DNA from: Karstenula rhodostoma CBS 690.94
Lineage: Eukaryota > Ascomycota > Dothideomycetes > Pleosporales > Didymosphaeriaceae
Reading direction: 5' to 3'
Assembly: GCA_010093485.1 (NCBI GenBank)
Contig: MU001493.1
Span: 2,902,937-2,966,936 of the forward strand
DNA length: 64,000 nt
Shown: one piece after another, positions 56,694-64,000 of the stretch
Numbering within the stretch: the first letter of the stretch is position 1
Layout: each line of letters starts with the position of its first letter
Notes under the pieces: model-generated
The model's input: only the letters and a program-made list of their open reading frames with translations
Databases searched by the model: none
What the model was told of the DNA's origin: nothing
Program-made: the position numbers and the translations under genes

Positions 56694-58467
56694 TTAGTTC
56701 TCATCAGCAGCATCACGAGGGTCGTGCTCCTGCCAATACTTCTCGTACTCCTCCCAAGTCTGACTAGGGAATGGAAGGGGCACCGTAACAGGTCCGAAGG
56801 GAATGTCAGCCTTCTCGAATTCACCAAGACGCTTATCGGTTAACGGCTTAGTCTTGTTGACGCTGTAAAACGAGATGCGGTGACATGAGCTCGTCACGTG
56901 CAATCCCCAGTTCCAAGCTGTTCGAACGTCTGGAGGTTGTGTATTCAGGGCATTATCCCAGCAGCGGCACACAATCTCGACCCAACCCTCGACGTCGCAC
57001 GGGAGGTCGAACTCGTAGGTGCGCCAAGTCCACTTGCGCTTCTTGGACAGGTTCTCCGGCGGAACGGCATACCAGTTGAAACCACCATCTGCCGAGAGCT
57101 CGACGCGCTCAGGCCAGCGACCGCCACCGGAATAAGCCCAACCCTTTCAGCGGATCTTACCGTTGTGAATGACGACCTGCTTGGTCCAAGGAGACATGAT
57201 GGCCGAGCTGACCGGCATTTCTTGGATTTGGATGCCATCTGTCATTTTGAGATTGTGTTTTCCGACCTGCTAGGGGAAGTAGAGATACTTTTGGCTTTGG
57301 ACAGGTGCACGTGTCGGATTTTTGATTGCCTTGATGCGGTACAACCATTTGACACTCCTGGCGCCTATGTAGCCCAACACTACAAGACGTAATGGGTAAC
57401 CGTGGATGCGGGGTAGGACATCGCCATTCATCTCCCAGGCTAAGATCACCTCATTTGCCTTGACCTTGGACCATGGCACACTGACGAGGTAATTCATTAC
57501 TTTGTCGTCCTTGAAGTATGTATCAGCACCGTAGAACTCGAGATGCTTCGCGCCATCAACCAAGCCTCCGCAAGCTTTGATAACTTTCTTGAGGCTGATG
57601 CCGATATAGGTAGCGGTGCCAATCGCACCCTCGGCCCAAGGGGCTTGCGGAACCTCATCGCCTTGTCCAGGGTACTTCAGAATTTGCTCGATTCGGCGGG
57701 TCCCAGAGCATTGGATCGTCGCCGTTTTTTCCACGCGAGGGAACTTGGCCTCGTCCATGAGGTCATCCAAGGTGAACGAACGCGGTTCCTTGACAAGACC
57801 ATCCACGAGGAAGCTGTAGTCTTCTTTGTTGATGATGGGGATGCCACCATGGTTTCGTACGAAGTGCAGTGGATTCGGCGTAATCTATTTGGCAGTTACG
57901 AGTCGCTTTGGAGGTTCTCCGTTGTATGGGAACTGCAAGAGGTGGAGCATGTCGGCATGCTTCTATTTCAGAACAAGATCCCAAGAGTCGTCGGGGATCT
58001 GGGTGAGCTCCCCCCCAGCCGCCGCATGGTGCCAAAACTTCTAACGAGTTCCTGGAAGAACTGGGTTGGTTCCTGGGATGGGACCGAGTTGATACTCAGG
58101 GTTGGGCGGGAAGGTTTGGGCAGTCAGAATCTTGTGTGCCGCTGCCTTCTTCTCGGGGTAGTTCTCCCATTCTACAAACCTGCACTCGCTTCAGTGACTT
58201 CTATGCGACGAAAGCGTCGTAGAAAGTTCCATGAGAAAATATTGCTGCTGTGACTTACCCAACCCAGCCTTTTCTCTCGCGGGTGAACAGCTTATCGCGA
58301 TCTCCTACGGCAGCGATGGCTTCTTCGTTTTTGGTCAAATCTCCGAAGACTTGAGGAGCTAATTCTTTCGTCTCTGGGCCCGTCATGTTGAGGACCGGAA
58401 GGGCAGCCCCTGACAGACCTTGCTCAATCTTCCATTCATCGGGACGATTGGTAGTCTTCTCCGACAT
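56694..58467 (-). pseudogene. Sulfite oxidase-like molybdoenzyme with five in-frame stops
   Basis: Exons 58467-58259 and 58179-56694 (intron 79 nt with a GTAAGT donor) form one continuous frame of 564 codons plus stop. It matches a fungal sulfite oxidase throughout: RPDEWKIEQGL head; PNPLHFVRNHGGIP; DGLVKEPRSFTLDDLM; the molybdenum-ligand cysteine in TIQCSGTRR; the GGLVDGAKHLEFYGAD cofactor region; HGYPLRLVVLGYIGARSVKWL; then the dimerisation domain (AYSGGGRWPERVELSADGG, TWRTYEFDLP, CWDNALNTQP). Five premature stops break it: TAG at 58041-58043, 57963-57965, 57885-57887 and 57270-57272, and TGA at 57147-57149. There is no frameshift and the rest looks conserved. Each stop can come from one C-to-T change (CAG to TAG, CGA to TGA). 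It probably is a recent pseudogene; recoding or mRNA editing is an untested alternative. Confidence 0.85.
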
Positions 58468-60051
58468 TGCTCTTGCGCGAGTGAAGCTTGCCCTGGTAAA
58501 GAGTAAATCAAACGAAAAAAAAATTGTCAGATGAAACGAAGATATTTTTGTTATATGATGAACAGTTGCAGGTGAATGTTCTTGCGCTATTCTCAAGAAC
58601 AAGGCGGGCTAGGAACGGTTGATGAAGTATGCGGCTTGATGGCCCGGTCGCATCCCATTGGCTGCTTTCAGCGCGGACATATGCCTGCCAAAGAGACCGA
58701 ATACAAGAATCTCGATCGGGATTCGGCAGCTCCTGCCTTGAATGGAACCACTATTAAACGTTTTTCTATGAGTAAGCGCGTGTAAGCGACGCTCGATACG
58801 TGGTGACCCCATCCTAGTTTCCACTTGGTAGTTAATAAGCAGTCTAACACCTAAACCACTTCATGCATCCTGTGCACTGAGTACCAATGACATGTCGCTC
58901 GCGCATAAACTCTGCTTTGTTTGAACCACGTTTTGGTTTAAACTTACGGCTGTTCGGGTTGGTGAAGTAGCACTAGAGGATATAAAGCTGAGAATGATAG
59001 GGCACGAACCCCAATCGTACCATTTACAAGCAGAGAGAACTTCACAGCTTGATGTTGCACGAGGCGTTTTCAACAGTGACGGATCTCTCTTGTGAGTTCA
59101 GGCCATCCTTCGCAAATATTGTGTGGTTGTGTGTTTTAAATGACAGAGCTTCTTCTGCTTGCGTGAACCCACCCTCAGCATTGAGCGATGGTTTGACAGA
59201 GATGTTACCGCTCATAATGCTGCTCGCTAAAGCTAAGTAGACACATCCGCAGAGTCTAATTAATCATGGGCTTGTTTTACACTACGTGGACCTGGGTTGT
59301 GATCTTCACGAAGTCATCTCGTGTTTCATATCCGTTAAAGTCGTAAAATGCGCAACCTGTTTCGCAAGGCGTCAATTGATGCAATAGCCAGCACGCCGCC
59401 AATTGAAGATGTAATCGTTCGCGGTTGTGACCTCTCAGCTTCAATGGGGTTATCTCGGAGCTTCGGGCTCGCCGTCGACGTCGCGCCGCATCTGACCCCT
59501 GTCACCACCGCGCGTCGACTTCCCCACCCCACTTGCATTCCGCCAAACAACAAACGCCGTCTTGCATGAAACCGGGCTGTGGATTGCGTACCCTCTTGAA
59601 TCGAATCATGGTAAAGGCCAACCTTACAAAGCAACGCGGCAGCAATCCACCACCTTATTGATCAAAGTCCCTTGAGATCTGATAGACGGCTATTCACAAA
59701 TGAGCAGCATCGTAGCTGGTCTCTAAAAGTGAATATCGATGTCGTCTGTAGTGTAGAGCTAGGTAGGTACGTACTCGTAGGCTGGAGAAACTCAGCCCGC
59801 TAGCGATGCCCGGCGGAGGAATTGCCATTGGCTCCACCCTTCCCCTCCGCCAAGCTAATGGAATTGTGCTCTCCAATAGGTAGTGATCTACTGCCAACAC
59901 ACCGGCCAGCGCTGTCTTGTTTATGTAGATGATGCTTGCGCCCTCTTAGATACGTGATCTTTCCTACCTGAGCTGTTTTTCTCTTTGGCTGTGTTTCGCA
60001 CCGAAAACAGCAACAAGCAACTAGATCATATCACAGACCCTATACAACATA
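58468..60051. other. Intergenic region, no gene seen
   Basis: 1.6 kb between divergent genes. I see no coding region; short frames lack domains. The final 60 bases are A/C-rich and look like a normal leader before the ATG at 60052. Confidence 0.5.
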
Positions 60052-62089
60052 ATGCTTTCTCGAGATAACGGCCGGCTGGTGTTCACATATGATGCTGAGC
60101 AACTATGGATTGAGCCGTGGGGTCCAAATGCCCTACGTGTGCGGGCTACAAAAATGGCTTCTATGCCAAATGAGGACTGGGCGCTGCTCAAGGCCGGAAC
60201 GTCAGACCCTACAATCGAAATTGGGGGAGACTCGGGTACGCTATCCAACGGCAGGATCAAAGCGGGCATCACGAAGCGTGGGAAATTGACCATCAGCAAC
60301 GAGCATGGAAATATTTTGCTGGAAGAGTACGCACGGCATCGGCGGGACGTCACCGATCCCAAATGCAGTGCTCTAGAAATCGAGGCGCGCGAGTTCAAAC
60401 CGATCATCGGGGGGAACTACCATCTGACTGCTCGGTTCGAGAGCTTAGACCCCAAGGAAAAGATCTTTGGCATGGGACAATATCAGCAACCATATCTGGA
60501 TGTTAAAGGTACACAGCTGGAACTTGCACATCGGAACTCGCAGGCTAGCGTGCCTTTCGCTGTATCCTCCCGAGGATACGGATTCCTGTGGAACAACCCT
60601 TCCATAGGCACTGCGATCTTCGGGAAAAACATCATGAGCTTCGAAGCCCAATCAACACAGGCGCTGGATTATTGGATCGTGGCGGGCGACACGCCATCCC
60701 ATATAGTGGAGACATACGCCAACGCCACAGGAAAAGTACCGATGATGCCGGAATATGGTCTTGGATTCTGGCAGTGTAAACTACGCTACCAGACCCAAGA
60801 TGAGCTCCTTCAGGTTGCTCGAGAGTACAAGCGCCGAGAACTGCCAATCGACCTCATTGTCATTGATTTTTTTCACTGGCCATTACAAGGTGATTGGAGG
60901 TTCGACCAGACGTACTGGCCAGACCCAGGTAAGTGAAGTATCAGCGAAGTTTTGCGCATAAGCTTTGTGACTGACTAAACTCACTGCAGAGGCTATGGTC
61001 AAAGAGCTGACAAGCATGGGAATCGAGCTCATGGTGTCCATCTGGCCCACGGTGGATAGGCGCTCAGAAAACTACGAAGAAATGTTGGAGAAGGGATACC
61101 TTATTCGTACGGAGCGGGGTGTTCGTCTTGCGATGACCTTTCAAGGTCAGACAGTTCACTTTGATCCTACGAATCCAGGAGCTAGACAGTACATCTGGCA
61201 GAAGACTCGAAAGAATTACTTCTCAAAAGGGATCAAAGTGTTTTGGCTTGACGAGGCCGAACCTGAATATCGAGTGTATGACTTTGAGAACTATCGCTAT
61301 CATCTTGGGCCAAACGTTGCGATTGGTAACATCTATCCTGTTGAGTATGCGCGAGCATTTTACGAGGGTCAGACGAGTGAAGGGCAGCAGAACATCGTGA
61401 ATCTTATCCGATGCGCTTGGGCTGGCAGTCAGAAGTACGGTGCTCTCGTATGGAGTGGCGACATCGCTTCGTCGTGGTCTACACTCCGAAATCAATTGTC
61501 CGCTGGACTGAATATGGGCATGTCAGGACTCCCGTGGTGGACAACGGACATTGGTGGGTTCCACGGAGGGGACCCTCGTGAGCCAAAATTTCGCGAGCTA
61601 TTCGCGCGTTGGTTTCAATGGGGTACGTTCTGCCCGGTCATGCGATTGCACGGTGACCGCGAACCTCGCCAACCAAAAGTCGGATCGACCGGTGGTGCGA
61701 GCTGTCGAAGCGGCGCAGACAACGAGGTGTGGTCGTACGGACCCGAGGTCTACGAGATTTGCAAAACATACATGGGGATCCGCGAGGACCTCCGCGCGTA
61801 CACACGGAAGCTCATGGCAGAAGCGCACGAGAAAGGATCACCCGTAATGAGGACGATGTTCTATGAGTTCCCCGAGGATTCAGTGTGCTGGGATTTGGAA
61901 GAAGAGTATATGTTTGGCGACAAGTACCTGTGTTGTCCAGTGCTGGAAGCGGGTCAGGATACTATGACTGTGTACCTGCCTCGGGCGAAGGGCGGCACCA
62001 AGTGGAAATCATTCTGGAGCACAGAGGAGTGGGAGGGCGGAGCCACAATAACAGTATCCTGTCCGCTTGCGACGATACCTGTCTTTTAA
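60052..62089 (+). CDS. Second GH31 glycosidase (alpha-xylosidase/alpha-glucosidase type)
   Basis: Exons are 60052-60928 and 60990-62089 (intron 61 nt), giving 658 residues. The N-terminal sandwich includes EQLWIEPWGPNALRVRAT and KEKIFGMGQYQQPYLDVKG. The barrel starts at PEYGLGFWQCKLRYQTQDELL. The nucleophile is D380 in FWLDEAEPEY and the acid/base is D450 in WSGDIASSW, followed by GLNMGMSGLPWWTTDIGGF and FCPVMRLHGDREP. FWLDEAEPEY and the following YHLGPN segment resemble bacterial-type GH31 enzymes rather than the YicI-like copy at 25.6 kb, so the two are not recent duplicates. No signal peptide. It is shorter than most GH31 (700-800), mainly through a short C-terminal domain: the frame ends VSCPLATIPVF, close to the usual end. 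The AT-rich tract begins about 40 bases after the stop. Confidence 0.9.
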
Positions 62090-62461
62090 CGTCTTTAGGT
62101 TGGCCACACGCTATTACTATAATAATCTATAAATAGTAGAAGTTTATTTAGTAATAGTATTTCTACTATAAACCTTAGAACTTTATACTTTATATAAAAC
62201 CTCTAGATAGTAAGAATTTTATTATATAATTTTATTAATTATTCTATTCTATATCCTTTATTACTTATTAACTATTTAATATTAGATTAAAATAATTTTC
62301 TTTAAATATTTATTTTATATAATAGACTAGACTAGAGATACTATATTATAAAAAGTTTTTACCTTACTAGTATATATAGGTAGCTAGTGTAGTCCTATAT
62401 ATACTTATATATAATTAAGTACCCTAGATACCTAGTATATACTAGCTAGCCCTATATTTTT

Positions 62462-62554
62462 ATATATATATATATATATCTATAGCCTATATATATTTAT
62501 ATAAATTATATATATATATATATATCTATAGCCTATATATATTTATATAAATTA
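62462..62554. repeat. 46-base tandem duplication in the AT-rich tract
   Basis: The segment CTATAGCCTATATATATTTA and its continuation occurs at 62480-62508 and again at 62526-62554, offset by exactly 46 bases, each preceded by a TA run. Confidence 0.8.
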
Positions 62555-63116
62555 ATAATATATTAGTAAGTAGCTTAGTAAGTAATAAAAAATAAAAAAA
62601 TTTATAAATTTAAAGTTTTAAAGGCCTTACTACTATATAATAATATAATAAGTTAGTTATACTAGTAATCTATATAGGAATTCTACCTTAATCTAAAATA
62701 TAAAGTTTTATTATATTAAAAATATAAAAAATATAGTTTTATAATATATTTAAAGAATTAAAATAGGCGAAAACTAGTAACTTAGTAAAGAAAACTAGTT
62801 TATTTTAAATATTAATTAATAACTCTATAACTAATAGACTTTTTAATAATATTATTTAAAAATATAATTATATATTACTAATAGTATATAAATATAATAT
62901 AATATTATATAATATATATTTAAATTAGTAATAAATAAAGTTTTCTTTATATTATTAAGTAATTATATAATATAAAATAGATATTTTTAAATAAGTAAAA
63001 TTATATAAAAATTTCTCTATAAATCTATTAAATAATTATAATTATAGCTTTAATATTATAAAAGTTATTAAAGAATAAAGAAATTCTCTTTTATAGAGAT
63101 TTTATATAAATCTAGT

Positions 63117-63156
63117 ATACCTATATATACCTATATATACCTATATATACCTATAT
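63117..63156. repeat. 10-base tandem repeat (CTATATATAC)
   Basis: At least three perfect tandem copies of CTATATATAC, with a fourth partial copy, inside the AT-rich tract. Confidence 0.85.
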
Positions 63157-64000
63157 ACTCTAAATAGTATAGATATAAATATATATAAATATATATATTT
63201 ATATAGCTCTTCTAAAAAACTTTTTATAATATATAGTAATAAATATAATAAAAAATATAAAAATATTTAAAATAATAATATTTTAGTAATTTATTTTTAC
63301 TATTTAGTAATCTATATAAATATTTAGTAATCTATTATTAAAAAAATACTAAAAGTTATAATTATTTATAATAAATAAAATAAAAAAGTAAACTATTATA
63401 ATAGAGTTTCTATATAGTTAGCTAAATTTTAAGTTTATATATTATCTAATTAGAATACTTTTTTTAAACTTTCTTATTAGCTAAAAAAAAGCTATTTAAG
63501 CGTTTTAATTAACTTTTAAAACACGATATAATAATATTAATCCAGGCCAGGAAAATCTAAATTAGACCTAATTAGAAAATCTAAAATATTAAAATTACTA
63601 AATAAATATTCCTCTTTAAATAAAACTAGAAATTATATTTCTAGTTTTAATAATAATTAAATTATAGCTATTTCTAGTTTTATAAAAATAAATACTAAGA
63701 TTTAATTATCTAAATAGAAGGTTTAAATATTTAAATACTTTAAAAGTCTAAATATATTTATTTCTTAAACCCTATTTAATAGTATAAAAATTATAGTTCT
63801 AGTTTATATAATTATAGAAATATTTAAGATATAAACTTTCTAGACTTTTTTAAAATTTTTAAGTATATTTAAAAATATTAACTATTTAAAAAAAAAAAAT
63901 TATAAATTATTATTAAATTATATTACTAATTATAAATAGTTTAGTCTAGAAACTATTATAATTAATATAGTATTAGTATAGTATAAAGAGAGAGAAATAT

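Larger units (their letters stand above)
62090..64000. repeat. AT-rich RIP-like tract reaching the window end
   Basis: About 1.9 kb of almost pure A/T with abundant TA dinucleotides and very few C or G; no open frame of note. This is the composition produced by repeat-induced point mutation of transposons. Isolated GC-bearing fragments (for example AATCCAGGCCAGG near 63540) are probably unmutated remnants. Internal tandem repeats are listed separately. The tract continues beyond the window, so its full length and the original element are unknown. Confidence 0.85.

Noticed and set aside
57270..58043. Reading the sulfite oxidase-like locus as two or three small separate genes
   Set aside because: All segments lie in a single reading frame interrupted only by stop codons, and together they cover one full-length enzyme in order.
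25636..60052. The two GH31 genes as a recent duplication
   Set aside because: Their catalytic motifs (KTDFGERIP against FWLDEAEPEY), lengths and intron positions differ, so they belong to different GH31 branches.
63117..63156. Possible CRISPR-like array of short repeats
   Set aside because: The units are 10 bases with no spacers, in AT-rich eukaryotic DNA; this is a simple tandem repeat.

Overview
This is a nuclear fungal sequence, most likely from a filamentous ascomycete (Pezizomycotina; Dothideomycetes is my inference). Three things point there. Most genes have short introns (46-89 nt) with GTAAGT-like donors, CTRAC-type branch sites and CAG/TAG acceptors. The proteins are typical of moulds: Zn2Cys6 regulators, rhodopsin-domain membrane proteins, GH31/GH3 glycosidases and a long OGT-like protein. 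The right end is a very TpA-rich tract of the kind left by repeat-induced point mutation (RIP). I joined exons by hand; coordinates are mine and no similarity search was run.

Layout. 1-15 kb is a conserved-looking housekeeping block: a small coiled-coil protein, SEC62, a 1650-residue TPR/O-GlcNAc-transferase-like protein and an EthD-type protein. 15.4-21.1 kb holds kynureninase and indoleamine 2,3-dioxygenase, transcribed divergently, followed by a Zn2Cys6 regulator that converges on the dioxygenase. A TTCCG(ACG) motif recurs in the shared enzyme promoter and, as a perfect 10-bp inverted repeat, in front of the regulator. This looks like a self-contained tryptophan/kynurenine catabolic module and is my leading candidate system. 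21.5-22.7 kb is a rhodopsin-domain membrane protein, followed by almost 3 kb of gene-poor DNA.

25.6-33.3 kb is a sugar module: a GH31 alpha-xylosidase, an MFS sugar transporter and a secreted GH3 glycosidase. At least five CreA-type sites lie between the divergent transporter and GH3 genes. Then come a four-exon Spo71/Mug56-like PH protein (34.4-37.9 kb), an intron-containing tRNA-Arg(CCU), a multi-spanning membrane protein and a Rossmann-fold protein.

41-60 kb looks more accessory and partly decayed. It holds a small ORF interrupted by TAA, a small secreted protein, an unrecognised 869-residue protein, a Zn2Cys6 gene that reads through only with a 3-nt exon, the C-terminal half of an MFS transporter, a methyltransferase, a MetX-like hydrolase, and a sulfite oxidase-like gene with five in-frame stops, all explicable as C-to-T changes. 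A second GH31 gene ends 40 bases before the AT-rich tract that runs to the window end. Three copies of a roughly 110-bp dispersed repeat occur, one directly in the kynureninase promoter.
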